Shown: positions 41,655 to 51,369, counted from the stretch's first letter. The stretch is 64,000 nt of DNA from DSVZ01 sp964568145 (GCA_964568145.1 CAZMOZ010000007.1:132366-196365), one strand, 5' to 3'. Numbers and translations are program-made. The notes: a model not told the origin generated them from the letters alone.

Positions 41655-41725
41655 GTTAACCCGAAAACTGAAGTTGGCCGTAGCGCAGCGCGTCCCGCCT
41701 GCCCAACTTCGATTTCGGGGTTGAC
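41655..41725. repeat. Rep-A interspersed hairpin, copy 3 (inverted)
   Basis: GTTAACCCGAAAACTGAAGT...ACTTCGATTTCGGGGTTGAC around the complement of the Rep-A core. It lies in the 41475-41987 gap, which otherwise shows no gene. Confidence 0.75.
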
Positions 41726-41952
41726 CGAACACGACTGCGTGAAGGATGAAACCCGCCCTTAGACGGGCACCGTCAGAGGCGCATCGAACGCCTGCGCTCC
41801 CCAATGCCGATCGATTCGTCCGGGCCTGGCCGGATCGGCCGATCGAGAACCTCGAAGGAGCACGGAGACCGGGAAGCAAAACATGCACCAGCCTCCATCC
41901 AGCCTCCACCAAGCCTTGCTCTCCCTTCGGCCGCTGGCTGGTGGCCGCGCGG

Positions 41953-41981
41953 TTGGCAGGGGCCGGGCGGTCTGCTTACAT
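41953..41981 (+). promoter_or_regulatory. Candidate leaderless promoter for the methyltransferase gene
   Basis: TTGGCA (41953-41958), 17-nt spacer, TTACAT (41976-41981), 6 nt to the GTG at 41988. This spacing is why the GTG was chosen over the upstream ATG at 41883. Confidence 0.5.
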
Positions 41982-41987
41982 CGCCGC

Positions 41988-42698
41988 GTGCTGCTGCCCC
42001 GGCTCATCCGGCACCATCTCAAGCACGGGACCGACGACGAGTTCTACCGCCTCCAAGCGCGCGACGCCATCGCGTGGCTCGGGCGGGTGGGCGTCGCCTT
42101 CGCGCCCGGCACCACCGTGCTGGACCTGGGCTGCGGCACCGGGATCTTCGGCGGCGAACTGCTCCGGCTGGGCTGCCGCGTGACCTTCGCGGACGAAAAG
42201 AACTGGCTGTCCCCGTCGCTGGCGGGCGCGGTCTTCCGGGCGGTGAACATTGACCGGGACGACCTCGCGATCCTCGGCCGGCATGAGGTGGTGATCTGCT
42301 CGAACGTCCTCGAGCACCTCGCGCGGCCGGACAAGCTGCTGGATGCCATCGCGGACCTGCTGGCGCCCGGCGGCGTGTTTTACCTGAGCTGGACAAACTG
42401 GCTCTCGCCGTGGGGCGGGCACGACTTTTCGCCGTTTCACTACCTCGGCCCCCGGCTCGGCCCGCGCCTGTGGGATCGCTGGGTGCGGCGGCCGCGCCAG
42501 CTCCGGCCGTTTGAGAACCTGTACCCCACGCACATCGGCGCGGTGCTGCGGGCGCTGCGCCGCCGGCCGGCCCTGCGGGTTCGACAGGTGGTGCCGCGTT
42601 ACTACCCGGAACTGGCGTTCATCATGGCGGTGCCGGGGCTGCGGGAGTTCCTGGCCTGGAACTGCGCGGTGGTGGTTGGGTTGCGCCGCCAAGTCTAA
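41988..42698 (+). CDS. Class I SAM-dependent methyltransferase
   Basis: 236 aa from the GTG at 41988; an ATG at 41883 would add 35 residues of low-complexity sequence. The SAM motif is VLDLGCGTGIFGGELLRLG at about residues 44-62. Acidic motif II reads TFADEKNW and post-motif reads EVVICSNVLEHLARPDKLLDAIADLLAPGGVFYLSWTN, the UbiE/methyltransf_11 pattern. The substrate is unknown; the neighbouring glycosyltransferase and second methyltransferase on the opposite strand suggest a surface-glycan or natural-product setting, but they are not in one operon. The C-terminal basic stretch may contact membranes or nucleic acids. Confidence 0.85.
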   Translation: MLLPRLIRHHLKHGTDDEFYRLQARDAIAWLGRVGVAFAPGTTVLDLGCGTGIFGGELLRLGCRVTFADEKNWLSPSLAGAVFRAVNIDRDDLAILGRHEVVICSNVLEHLARPDKLLDAIADLLAPGGVFYLSWTNWLSPWGGHDFSPFHYLGPRLGPRLWDRWVRRPRQLRPFENLYPTHIGAVLRALRRRPALRVRQVVPRYYPELAFIMAVPGLREFLAWNCAVVVGLRRQV

Positions 42699-42719
42699 GC
42701 GGGTTCTTTGGGACCCGTG

Positions 42720-43544
42720 TCAATATCCTTCCTTCCGCCAGCGGGTCAGGAACCGCCGCCAACGTTGCTGCCAGAGGTTGAGCGGTCCGACATCAGCCGG
42801 GAGCGGTTCCAACTCAGCTCTTGACCGCACGGGCACAAGCTTCCTGGCCGCCTCGATCCAATGGCGGTTGTGGTAGATGCGTATGCCATCAAGGTGTGGT
42901 GTCCGCGCCCAGCCGCGTGGCCTGGCTCCGAGCGAGCCACGATAGTTGTAGTGACAGGGCAGAATGATGACTTGGTCGGAAAACTGTGTGTGGATGACTT
43001 CGTTCAAGGCGAGCTGGTCATCCACCAGGTTGCGATAGCGCGTCCGTCCGCGACGCTCCACTTCACGCCGCAGTCCCAAGCTGGCTTTCACATTCCAGAA
43101 CGTCACGCCAGCGTTGAGGAAATTGCTGGTGTACACCCTTCTTCCCAGACACCGGCCCCCGTCGTGTTCGACACACCCGGCGAACCAGGCCCCGCGCAGC
43201 AATTCGGGAATCGCTGGGAGCGGCTGGAGACACAACACATCACAACCGTCCACCACCAGCGCGTAATCCACGTCGAGTTCGTCAATGAACAGCCAGCGCC
43301 GGTAGTCCGCATCCCGCATTGGATGCGAAAAGGACGGGTCGGGCGTGCGCAGGTGATATTGGATCCCCGCCACCTGGTTGACTGGCAGGTGGTCGCCGAG
43401 GATGAAGGCGTGAAGTTCCAAGTGCGGATTTTGGGCAAAGCTGGTGAACGTGTAGTCAAGCCGTTCGGCGTGCGCGCCGTAAACCACGGTCACCACCGCC
43501 TGTCGGCCTCCGGCAGAAGCTGGATTGGCTGGAATCGAGTTCAT
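42720..43544 (-). CDS. Glycosyltransferase-like protein (GT-A, DxD)
   Basis: 274 aa. The N-terminal strand VVTVVYGAHAERLDYTFTSFAQ is followed by DYALVVDGCDVLCLQPLP, in which the D-G-x-D pair fits the metal-binding motif of GT-A enzymes. FLNAGVTFWNVKAS is the NAG(V)-type acceptor segment seen in GT8-like glycosyltransferases, and DDQLALNEVIH follows. The C-terminal HYNYRG segment is also typical. It starts inside the last codons of the upstream methyltransferase gene (4-nt ATGA overlap, 43541-43544), so the two are coupled. Donor and acceptor unknown. Confidence 0.72.
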   Translation of the reverse strand: MNSIPANPASAGGRQAVVTVVYGAHAERLDYTFTSFAQNPHLELHAFILGDHLPVNQVAGIQYHLRTPDPSFSHPMRDADYRRWLFIDELDVDYALVVDGCDVLCLQPLPAIPELLRGAWFAGCVEHDGGRCLGRRVYTSNFLNAGVTFWNVKASLGLRREVERRGRTRYRNLVDDQLALNEVIHTQFSDQVIILPCHYNYRGSLGARPRGWARTPHLDGIRIYHNRHWIEAARKLVPVRSRAELEPLPADVGPLNLWQQRWRRFLTRWRKEGY

Positions 43545-44551
43545 GGCGGATGGGATGCACCTGGCCCGCGCTCAGTTGGCGCCTGGCTGGAAGCATCGGC
43601 CAGACGGTAGTGCGTGCGGTTTGCGAACGACAGTTGGCGGAAAAAGCGGCGTTTGCGGAAGGGGTCGAGGACCCACGCCAGCCGGGGCAGCGTTTCGCGG
43701 CAGAACCGCTCGCCAAACCGCCGCGCCAGCCACGCAGCGACGGTGCCGCCGCGGGGAGATTGCCGCAGCGGTTGCGGCGCTGTCCCGGCCGCCCATTGCC
43801 CGACGTAGTCGCTTTGCAGCGGCGTAGTCTGGAGCGGCTCCACCAGTCGTGCCCGGCGGGCTTGGACGAAGAGCAGCACCGGTGCGTTATTCACCAGCAG
43901 CACCCGGTCTTTCACGTGACGTGGGTCAGCCACCTCGTACCGCCGGCCGGTGATGGGAAAGGCGTACTTGACGCCCAACACCCGTGAAAAACCGGCGGTG
44001 TCCACCATCGCCTGCAACCGCTCGACCTCAAAGCCGTTCTCCGGCGAAAGCACCCGGTAAAACAGCTCCGGACTGAACTGGTAGAACCCGTGACCGAAGT
44101 AGTTGTTCGCCGGCGTGAACAGGATCAGCCGTCCGCCCACGCGGAGCATCCGCATGCAGTTCCGGATGGCGGTGGGAAAGTCGAAGATGTGCTCCAGGGT
44201 GCCGCCGTCGAGGATCAGATCGAATTGTTGCTCCAGTGCGGGCGGGACGGGTTGGTTGAAATCATGGATCAGATCAGCCCCCTCGTAAGCCGAGGCGTCG
44301 GCTGCCAGCACTTCCGAGGCGCCAAGCAACGTCAGGAACGTCTCCAAGCGGCGTGCTGTGTCCGCCAGCGCGGCAGCGCAATGCGCGCGGGCAGCCGCGT
44401 CGGGCGCACGACCCGCCTCAGCCAGCAAGCTGACCAAGCGTTCCGGGCTCACCCAAAGACTTTGCCGCCCCAGCGTGAGCACCCGCCCCGGCACGATACC
44501 GGAACGGCAGGCCTCAACCAGGAAGCGGCAGGATTCAAGGGTCATTCCCAT
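43541..44551 (-). CDS. SAM-dependent methyltransferase, first gene of a two-gene operon
   Basis: 336 aa from the ATG at 44551; MTLESC two codons later is an alternative. Residues about 20-40 (PGRVLTLGRQSLWVSPERL) precede a divergent SAM motif. EQQFDLILDGGTLEHIFDFPTAIRNCMRMLRVGGRLILFTPANNYFGHGFYQFSPELFYRVL is the strongest methyltransferase segment, with the acidic post-motif and the GG turn. The C-terminal 100 residues are basic and variable. Its stop overlaps the glycosyltransferase start by 4 nt. This pair may modify a sugar, by inference from the operon. Confidence 0.7.
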   Translation of the reverse strand: MGMTLESCRFLVEACRSGIVPGRVLTLGRQSLWVSPERLVSLLAEAGRAPDAAARAHCAAALADTARRLETFLTLLGASEVLAADASAYEGADLIHDFNQPVPPALEQQFDLILDGGTLEHIFDFPTAIRNCMRMLRVGGRLILFTPANNYFGHGFYQFSPELFYRVLSPENGFEVERLQAMVDTAGFSRVLGVKYAFPITGRRYEVADPRHVKDRVLLVNNAPVLLFVQARRARLVEPLQTTPLQSDYVGQWAAGTAPQPLRQSPRGGTVAAWLARRFGERFCRETLPRLAWVLDPFRKRRFFRQLSFANRTHYRLADASSQAPTERGPGASHPP

Positions 44552-44753
44552 GACGCACTGCCCGAGAGATTGCGGTGACCACCGCCAGCAGCAAGTTGCT
44601 TTTATCTCCGCCTGGCAGAACGGTCGCGACAACTCGGAATCGTGAGGTCTGATACTTCTGGGCGCATACGATCTTCTGGTTGCGAAAGAGGGCGCAACGC
44701 GGTAAATGTGCCATCAACTACGGTGATGGCAACATTCAGCAGGCGACTTGGTT

Positions 44754-45899
44754 ATGAAACTCCGGTTGTTCCCCATGCAGGCTGTTCCCCTCGTTTGTCT
44801 CGGACTCCTCACGGCTCTTGGGCAAACCCCAGCGGTGCTCCTGAACGTCAACTTCGGCACCGACGCCGGGCTGGTCAAAACAGGCCCGGCCGCCATCGGT
44901 CAGCCCGGTGACCTTTGGAACCTCTACAGCCGGGACGACGGCGCGGGCGGTTTCCGCCATTTTGGCCAACTCAACAACTTGAAGTGGGCGGATGGCAGTC
45001 CGTCACCCGTTCACCTCACCGTCACGAACGCACCCGGGGCCTGGCCCAGCGATCTCGCAGACCCGATGATGGCGCAGTGGCTCTACCCGCTCCCGAACGG
45101 CAACGGCAACATCAGGCTCTGGCTCCATCAGGTGCCGGCGGGACATTACGACCTGTATCTGTACGGCCATGGCAACCTGGACGACTTGGTGGGGGTGTAC
45201 GAGGTCGCCGTGCTGGAACAAAGCCAGGGAACCAAGTCGGTCACCGTCGGGTCGGGTTGGCGCACCGACACGCTTCAGGAAAACGTGCATTACGTGGTGT
45301 TCCGGGATGTCCCGTCGGACGGCACCCGGCCGGTTGTCGTCACCGTCAAGCCCAGCCCCCATGGCGAGGCCGTGCTTAACGGGCTCCAACTCGTGCAACG
45401 AGATTCCCTTCCTCCGGTGGCTGGAGGCAGCGTGGTCGTTCCAAGTCAGTTTGCAGATCTGGAAGATGATGCGTATGGGGCCAGTTTCTGCACTCCCCCC
45501 ACCTTGCGGCTCCAAGAGGTTTACAGGTCCAGTCATTTCAGGGGACGGAAAGTCACGATCAAGGCCATTGGGTTCCGGCGGAATTACGGTATCGCAGCGT
45601 TCTCCGGTGCTTTGCCGAATCTGCGAATCACGCTTTCGACCACAGCCCGGCAGCCTGGCGGCCTCGACTCGTCTTTTGCCGCTAATTTGGGCAGCGATGC
45701 CGTGGAGGTTTTTTCCGGCCCGATCACCCTCACCTCCTCGGCGACCGGTCCGGCTGGTGGCCCTAGCCCGTTCGACATGGTCATCCCGTTGAGCCGGTCG
45801 TTTGTTTATGACCCGACAGCGGGGAATTTTTTTGGTCGAGATACGCTGCTACGGGGTGATTCCCGACGGGTTCAACGACGCCTCCGACAACGCCGATGA
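44754..45899 (+). pseudogene. N-terminal part of a frameshifted giant secreted protein
   Basis: ATG at 44754 with signal peptide MKLRLFPMQAVPLVCLGLLTALG. The segment that follows (NFGTDAGLVKTGPAAIG...WLHQVPAGHYDLYLYGHG) is a carbohydrate-binding-like beta domain. A second domain ends PFDMVIPLSRSFVYDPTAGN, where it meets the tract TTTTTTT at 45827-45833. Homologous wording then continues in the +1 frame as LVEIRCYG. With six T instead of seven the two frames would join smoothly (AGNFLVEIR). The last about 22 codons of this frame are therefore out-of-frame translation. Either a one-base insertion, slippage during transcription, or a sequencing error explains the break. Confidence 0.75.
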
Positions 45900-48800
45900 C
45901 GACGCTTCACGAGCATTTGCATTCTCGGCCGACGCCGAAATTGCCAACCACCACGACACGGGAGCCGACATACTCCAGTTGCAGACGGTAGAGGCTACGC
46001 CGCCGCCCCCGTCCGGCCCTTTCTCCAAGGTGACGTCTGGTCTGCCAGGAGATCTGGGCGGGGCTTGGCACGGGGTCGCTTGGGGCGACTTCGACAAGGA
46101 TGGAGACCTGGACCTGTTTGTTGCCGGTGTCGGCACCGGGAACCGCTTGTTCCGAAACGATGCCGGAAGCCTTGTTGTCGTCGAAGGAGTCTTCAGCGAA
46201 ACCGCACATTCCACTGCCTGCGCTTGGGTGGACTTTGACAACGACGGCGATTTGGATTTGTTCGTCACCAACAGCGGTCAACCGCATTTTCTTTACGTGA
46301 ACAACGGCGACGGTTCTTTCACCAAGAACGCCACGGCCGAGATCACGGCAAGCACCGGAGAGTGCTACGGAGCCACTTGGGGCGACTACAACCGCGACGG
46401 TTTTCCCGACGTGATGATCGCCGGGGCTTGGAAACCCAACATCCTGTACCGGAACAACGGTAACGGCACGTTTACGCGCATCACCGAGGGCGCGATCGTA
46501 AATGACAGCGCCGGTTGGGTGGGAGGCGCGTGGGGCGATTTCGATGGCGATGGCTGGCCTGACTACTTTGCCGTGAGCGGAGGCGACGACCGGAGCAACG
46601 CGCTGTATCGCAACAACGGCGACGGGAGCTTTACGCCGGTTAGTGTTTCTGGGCTCACGACCGATGGCGGAGCCAGCACAAGCGCCGTGTGGGGTGATTA
46701 CGACAACGACGGGGACCTCGACCTCTTTGTCGCCAACCGGCTGGGGAGCAATTTCCTCTATCGCAACAACGGCAACGGCCAGTTTTCCAAGATCATGGCC
46801 GGCGACCCCGTAAACGACGGCGGCGAGTCCAATGGTTCCGCTTGGTTGGATTATGACAACGATGGCTGGCTGGATTTGTTCGTCGGCAACTACATGGGCG
46901 GCCAGAACTGCCTCTATCGGAACCAAGGCGATGGCACGTTTGCACGGGTGCTGAGTGGCCCCGGCGCGGAATACACGGATACTATGGGCGTAGCAGTGGC
47001 GGATTACACAGGCGACGGCTATCCGGATATGGCCCTGGCCGGCTACGGTCGCCCCAACTCGCTCTACCGGAACAACGGAGACACGAACACCTGGCTGATC
47101 GTCAAGTGCGTGGGCACCCGGTCCCACGCAGCCGGCCTTGGCGCCAAAGTGCGGGTCACTGCCAACACTGGCGGTACCATTCGCACACAAATGCGGGAGA
47201 TCAGCGGTGGCGGTGGCTGGTTCAGCCCCAACCAGCGTGCTGAATTCGGGCTCGGCACGGCCTCGACCGCCGATCTCGTACGCATCGAATGGCCGTCCAG
47301 GATCGTGACCGAACTGCGCAACGTCCCCGCCAACCAGGTGCTCACGGTGGTCGAGCAACCACCCCCGCTCGAAATCACCCCGGCGGGCGGCTTCTTCAGC
47401 GGCACCGTCGAAGTCGCCTTGACCGCCCGCGTCGAAGGCGGCGAGGTGCGCTACACGCTCGACGGCACCGAGCCGACCACCGGCGCGACGCTCTACAGCC
47501 AGCCCTTCACGCTCAGCGCCTCCACCCGCGTGCTGGCCCGAGTGTTCAAGGCCGGCGAGCCGGCGTCGGAGGAGGTGGGCGCGCTGTTCCTGGAAAACCG
47601 CTGGAACGACGGCATCCCCGCCGCCTGGCGCGAGCGGTATTTCGGCGGCAACTGGTTCGCCAAACCGGTGGCGCTGGCGTTGGCCGACGCCGACAACGAC
47701 GGCGCGATGACCATCCAGGAATGGCTGGCGGAGACAAATCCGGCCGACGCCGCCTCCAAACCGGCCAGCCCGGTCGCGCTGCTCGCAATGACCCCGGTCG
47801 GCGGCGAGTTCGAGCTGGCCGCGGAGGTCCGCCTCGAAACGCCGGTGCCGGGCGGCCAGATTCGCTACACCACGGACGGCTCCGAGCCGGGCGCCACGTC
47901 GCCCGTGGCCGAAGCGGTCGTCACGCTCACACGGTCCGCCACGCTCAAGGCGCGGGTGTTTGTGAACGGCAATGCGGTGTCGGCCGTGGTCGGCGCGTCG
48001 TTCACCGTGAAGGAAATCGCGCCGCGCATCACCCGGCAGCCGGTCAGCCAGGCGGTCCTCGCCGGCGGCAGCGTGAGCTTCGAGGTGGAGGCGGTGGGCA
48101 CGCCGCCGCTGGCCTACCAATGGGCCTTCAACGGAACGGACATTGCGGAGGCCAACGGGCGGATGCTGGCGTTGGCCAGCGTGCGCCCCGAACAGGCCGG
48201 CACGTACACCGTGCGGGTCAGCAACGCGCTCGGTTCGGTGGTCAGCGAGCCGGCGGTGCTCACCGTCCACCAGCGCCCGCAGATCTTGCGCCAGCCGGAG
48301 CCGGTCGCTGTGGTGGTGGGCCAGTCCGCCACCTTCAGCGTGGAAGCGGTGGGCGACGCGCCGCTGGGTTACGTCTGGTTCCGCAACGGCATGCGGATCA
48401 TGGCCGCGCCCAACGCGCCCCTGTTCACCATCGCGGCGGTGACGCCGGCTGACGCCGGCCAGTACCAGGTGCGGGTGTCGAATCAGTACGGCGCCGCCGC
48501 CAGCCGCCTCGTGTCGTTGACGGTGCTTCCGGCACCGCTGAAACCAACCATCACGACGCAGCCCGAGGGCTTGATCCGGGTGGATGGCGAAAGCGCCGCG
48601 CTGACCGTGGCCGCCACCGGCACCGCGCCGCTGGCTTACCAGTGGTTCTTCAACGGCCAGCCGCTCGCCGGGGCGACGGAGCCGCGCGTCGAAATCACCA
48701 GCCTGAAGCTGAGCGACGCCGGCACGTACTGGGTGGTGGTCAGCAACGTGGCGGGTGTGGCAACTTCGTTCCCCGCCGTGCTCGAAGTGCATCCGAAACA

Positions 48801-50814
48801 GCGCGGCGGCACGGTGGTCTTCGCCAACCGGGTCACGATCACGGACATTGACGCCCCGGTGTATGACGCCGATGGCACCACCCGGCTGGCCGGCGCGGCT
48901 TTTTTCGCCCAACTGTACGCCGGACCCGCGGAGGACCAACTGACGCCGGTCGGCTGGCCCGTGCCGTTCGGCGAAGGCACGCGCGCCGGCTATGTGCCCT
49001 CCAGCGTCGTCGCCATCACCACAGTGGCGCCGGGCGCGCTGGCCTGGGTCCAGATGCGGGCGTGGGAATCGGCCAGGGGTCCCAGTTACGAGGCCGCGCT
49101 GCAGGCGGGCGGCAAGGTGGGCGAGTCGGGGCTGGTTCAGGTCACCACCGGCGGAGCGGGCGATCCACCGAGCTTCCCCGCCGCCTTGGTGGGTCTGGCG
49201 AGCTTCCGGCTCCTGCGGGAATCGGAGCCGCCCGTGATAACCATCACCTTGCCCAACGCGGGCGTGACCGCCGATGACCGTTTCGCTCTCGCGGGCACGG
49301 TGGCGGACAACGCCGGTGTGGCGCTGGTCCAATGGGCCTGGAACAACCGGACGATGGGCGTGCTCCCGCTGGTGGATGGCCGGTTCCATCTGGCCGGCCT
49401 GCGCCTGGCGCGCGGCGAAAACCGGATCCGGGTGGTGGCCACCGACACCGCCGGCAACGCGGCCGAAACCGAGGTGCTGGTGGTTTACGAGCCGGTGCGG
49501 GTGCTGGCTCTGTCCAGCCCCGCGCCCGTGCAGGAAGGCCGCCGGCTCGCGACGGAAGTAACGCTTGCCAGCCCGGGCGGAGTCAGCGGCCTGACGTTCG
49601 GGCTGCGGTACGACGCGGAACGGTTCCGCGATCCCGAATTCGCCTGGAAGGAGGCTGAAGCCCTGGCGGGCGCGCTGACACAGGTCAACGCCGGCACGCC
49701 GGGCGAAGTCCGCGCCACGCTTTCGTTGCCGGGCGGCGAACTGCCGGCCGGCGCCTTTGCGCTGGGCACTTTCACCTTGCGCGCGCGCAGCGTGCCGGAG
49801 GCCGTGGACACCGACCTCGTACCCGATCTGGGGGACATCGCCGACCGGGCGGGCGCGAAGATCGAGTTTGGCAACGCCGCCGAAAAGACCGTCGCGCGGA
49901 TTCTCCCGCGCGGGATTCGCGGCGACAACAACGCCAACGACGCGCTCGACGTGGGCGACGCGACGTTGATGCAGCGCCTGCTCACCCAGCTTGACCCGCT
50001 GCGGTCCTGGGACCACGCGGCGAACGACCTCAACGCCAGCGGCGACCTCGACTCCGGCGACGTGACCCGAGTGCTGCGCGTCGTGGTGGGCCTCGACCCG
50101 GCGCCCACGCCCACGCCGCCCGGCCCGGCGCTGGCGCGGCCGACGCGGCGCCCGCCCAGCCTGGCGGCGGCGGAGACGGCCGCGGCGGTGTGGCTGGCGG
50201 CCGATCGCTCGCAAGCCTGGCCCGGCGAGGTCGTCAAGTTCCAGGTCCGCCTGGCGCAGCCGCCGGCGGGCGTTTCCGGCGTGAGCTTCCGGCTGGCTTA
50301 CCCGGCCGGGGCGCTGCGCCTGCTCGGCAACGCCGTAAAGACCGGGCTGGCGGTGCCCGCCGGCGTGTCGTCGCTGTTGCACGTGGACGAGGCGGCGGGG
50401 CAGGTCAACTTCGCGGCGTCCGGGACGATCATCTGGTCGGAAGCCGGCGCCGTTGTGCTGGAAGTGCCGTTCGAGGTGCTGCCGGCCGGCGGCCAAACCG
50501 TGTGGGCCGTCAGCCTGATCTCGGGTCAGGTGGCCTGGGACAACGGCTACGAAGTGCGGGCGCTGGCGCCGGCGAGCCTCGAGCTGCGCAGCCTCGCGCC
50601 GGAGCTGGTGTCGGAGGTCGAGTTCACCGGCGAGGGCGTGCGGCTCGCGTTCGGCACGGCGCCGGGCGTGCGTTACACTGTGGAAGCCTCGGATGACCTG
50701 AAGACCTGGACACCGCTGGGCACCGTGGACGGCACCGGCCAGGTCGCCGGTTTCATTGACACCGACCGGCGGGAACGGGCGGTCAGGTTCTACCGGGTGT
50801 CGGTCGCCCGGTAA
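45802..50814 (+). CDS. Main part of the frameshifted giant protein: FG-GAP, CHB_HEX_C, Ig, cohesin-like, dockerin-like
   Basis: 1670 codons in this frame; sense begins about 45834. Residues about 75-420 are VCBS/FG-GAP repeats (WGDFDKDGDLDLFVAG, WVDFDNDGDLDLFVTN and so on), then an ASPIC/UnbV-like segment (GLGAKVRVTANTGG). Two chitobiase-C-like modules follow (GGEVRYTLDGTEPT, GGQIRYTTDGSEPG), then three Ig-like domains (about 745-1000). Near the end, a dockerin-like duplicated EF-loop (GDNNANDALDVGDATLMQRL and NDLNASGDLDSGDVTRVLRV, residues about 1374-1430) lies between two cohesin-like beta domains (about 1232-1365 and 1462-1590). The tail RFYRVSVAR is standard for this group. A large extracellular binding protein; the frameshift at the T7 tract separates it from its signal peptide. 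Confidence 0.75.
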   Translation: MFMTRQRGIFLVEIRCYGVIPDGFNDASDNADDDASRAFAFSADAEIANHHDTGADILQLQTVEATPPPPSGPFSKVTSGLPGDLGGAWHGVAWGDFDKDGDLDLFVAGVGTGNRLFRNDAGSLVVVEGVFSETAHSTACAWVDFDNDGDLDLFVTNSGQPHFLYVNNGDGSFTKNATAEITASTGECYGATWGDYNRDGFPDVMIAGAWKPNILYRNNGNGTFTRITEGAIVNDSAGWVGGAWGDFDGDGWPDYFAVSGGDDRSNALYRNNGDGSFTPVSVSGLTTDGGASTSAVWGDYDNDGDLDLFVANRLGSNFLYRNNGNGQFSKIMAGDPVNDGGESNGSAWLDYDNDGWLDLFVGNYMGGQNCLYRNQGDGTFARVLSGPGAEYTDTMGVAVADYTGDGYPDMALAGYGRPNSLYRNNGDTNTWLIVKCVGTRSHAAGLGAKVRVTANTGGTIRTQMREISGGGGWFSPNQRAEFGLGTASTADLVRIEWPSRIVTELRNVPANQVLTVVEQPPPLEITPAGGFFSGTVEVALTARVEGGEVRYTLDGTEPTTGATLYSQPFTLSASTRVLARVFKAGEPASEEVGALFLENRWNDGIPAAWRERYFGGNWFAKPVALALADADNDGAMTIQEWLAETNPADAASKPASPVALLAMTPVGGEFELAAEVRLETPVPGGQIRYTTDGSEPGATSPVAEAVVTLTRSATLKARVFVNGNAVSAVVGASFTVKEIAPRITRQPVSQAVLAGGSVSFEVEAVGTPPLAYQWAFNGTDIAEANGRMLALASVRPEQAGTYTVRVSNALGSVVSEPAVLTVHQRPQILRQPEPVAVVVGQSATFSVEAVGDAPLGYVWFRNGMRIMAAPNAPLFTIAAVTPADAGQYQVRVSNQYGAAASRLVSLTVLPAPLKPTITTQPEGLIRVDGESAALTVAATGTAPLAYQWFFNGQPLAGATEPRVEITSLKLSDAGTYWVVVSNVAGVATSFPAVLEVHPKQRGGTVVFANRVTITDIDAPVYDADGTTRLAGAAFFAQLYAGPAEDQLTPVGWPVPFGEGTRAGYVPSSVVAITTVAPGALAWVQMRAWESARGPSYEAALQAGGKVGESGLVQVTTGGAGDPPSFPAALVGLASFRLLRESEPPVITITLPNAGVTADDRFALAGTVADNAGVALVQWAWNNRTMGVLPLVDGRFHLAGLRLARGENRIRVVATDTAGNAAETEVLVVYEPVRVLALSSPAPVQEGRRLATEVTLASPGGVSGLTFGLRYDAERFRDPEFAWKEAEALAGALTQVNAGTPGEVRATLSLPGGELPAGAFALGTFTLRARSVPEAVDTDLVPDLGDIADRAGAKIEFGNAAEKTVARILPRGIRGDNNANDALDVGDATLMQRLLTQLDPLRSWDHAANDLNASGDLDSGDVTRVLRVVVGLDPAPTPTPPGPALARPTRRPPSLAAAETAAAVWLAADRSQAWPGEVVKFQVRLAQPPAGVSGVSFRLAYPAGALRLLGNAVKTGLAVPAGVSSLLHVDEAAGQVNFAASGTIIWSEAGAVVLEVPFEVLPAGGQTVWAVSLISGQVAWDNGYEVRALAPASLELRSLAPELVSEVEFTGEGVRLAFGTAPGVRYTVEASDDLKTWTPLGTVDGTGQVAGFIDTDRRERAVRFYRVSVAR

Positions 50815-50852
50815 GTGGCCCGCCGCAACAGGCCGGTTGCCACTTTGGAGGA

Positions 50853-50879
50853 GGGGCGCCCCTCGCCGAGGGGCGCCCC
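50853..50879. repeat. Rep-B-like perfect palindrome, copy 5
   Basis: GGGGCGCCCCTCG-c-CGAGGGGCGCCCC, a 13-bp perfect stem around a single base. Related to the first hairpin of Rep-B. It immediately precedes a Rep-A copy. Confidence 0.65.
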
Positions 50880-50881
50880 TT

Positions 50882-50939
50882 GCGAAGCTGGCCGTAGCGC
50901 GGTGCGTCCCGCCAGCCCAGCTTCGATTTTCGGGTTGAA
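50882..50939. repeat. Rep-A hairpin, copy 4 (inverted, left arm shortened)
   Basis: GCGAAGCTGGCCGTAGCGCG...CAGCTTCGATTTTCGGGTTG. The outer left arm is lost where it meets the Rep-B palindrome. The rest of the 50815-51138 gap holds no gene; it contains CGGCTTGAAAACCGG-like short repeats only. Confidence 0.65.
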
Positions 50940-51138
50940 ACAGCCGGCCGGTTGAAAACCGGCGCTAGCGAGCGGTTTAACTAAAGCTGTGGCCGCGTGG
51001 GGAGCACGGGCTTCAGCCCGCTTCACCGTGCTCGGGCAGACGGGCGGGGAAGCGGCGTGAACGCCGCGCGGCGGAAGCGCTGTCGCAAGCGGCCGCAGTT
51101 TTATTGAAAACTGCTCTAACAACCGGGCGCCGCAAGCT

Positions 51139-51360
51139 TCATTTCCGTCCAGGTGGCGGGGAACCGTTCACCGGTCCCAAGTCCTCGATGTGTTCGAGGT
51201 CGGACGTCTTCAACGGCGAGGATATCCGGTGCTCTTCGCCCAGCCACTTGCCCAGGTCCACCCATTTGCAGCGCGCGGAACAGAACGGTCCGTGCGGGCC
51301 GTCGAACCACGGGCCTTCCTTCCGGCAGGTCGGGCAGGGGATGTTCGGTGAGGCGCTCAT
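51139..51360 (-). CDS. yacG: DNA gyrase inhibitor YacG
   Basis: 73 aa. A single treble-clef zinc site: Cys9-x2-Cys12 and Cys27-x3-Cys31 (PCPTCRK, PFCSARCKWVDLGKWLGEEH), which is the YacG signature. YacG binds GyrB and blocks DNA gyrase. The acidic, variable C-terminal tail (EHIEDLGPVNG) is also typical. It follows the DUF2905 gene by 9 nt on the same strand, so both come from the promoter at 51586-51614. Confidence 0.9.
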   Translation of the reverse strand: MSASPNIPCPTCRKEGPWFDGPHGPFCSARCKWVDLGKWLGEEHRISSPLKTSDLEHIEDLGPVNGSPPPGRK

Positions 51361-51369
51361 GGGCGGGGT

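Noticed and set aside
45907..50496. Open frame of about 1500 codons on the minus strand under the dockerin gene
   Set aside because: High-GC shadow of the real gene; low-complexity His/Arg/Ala/Gly content and no start context.
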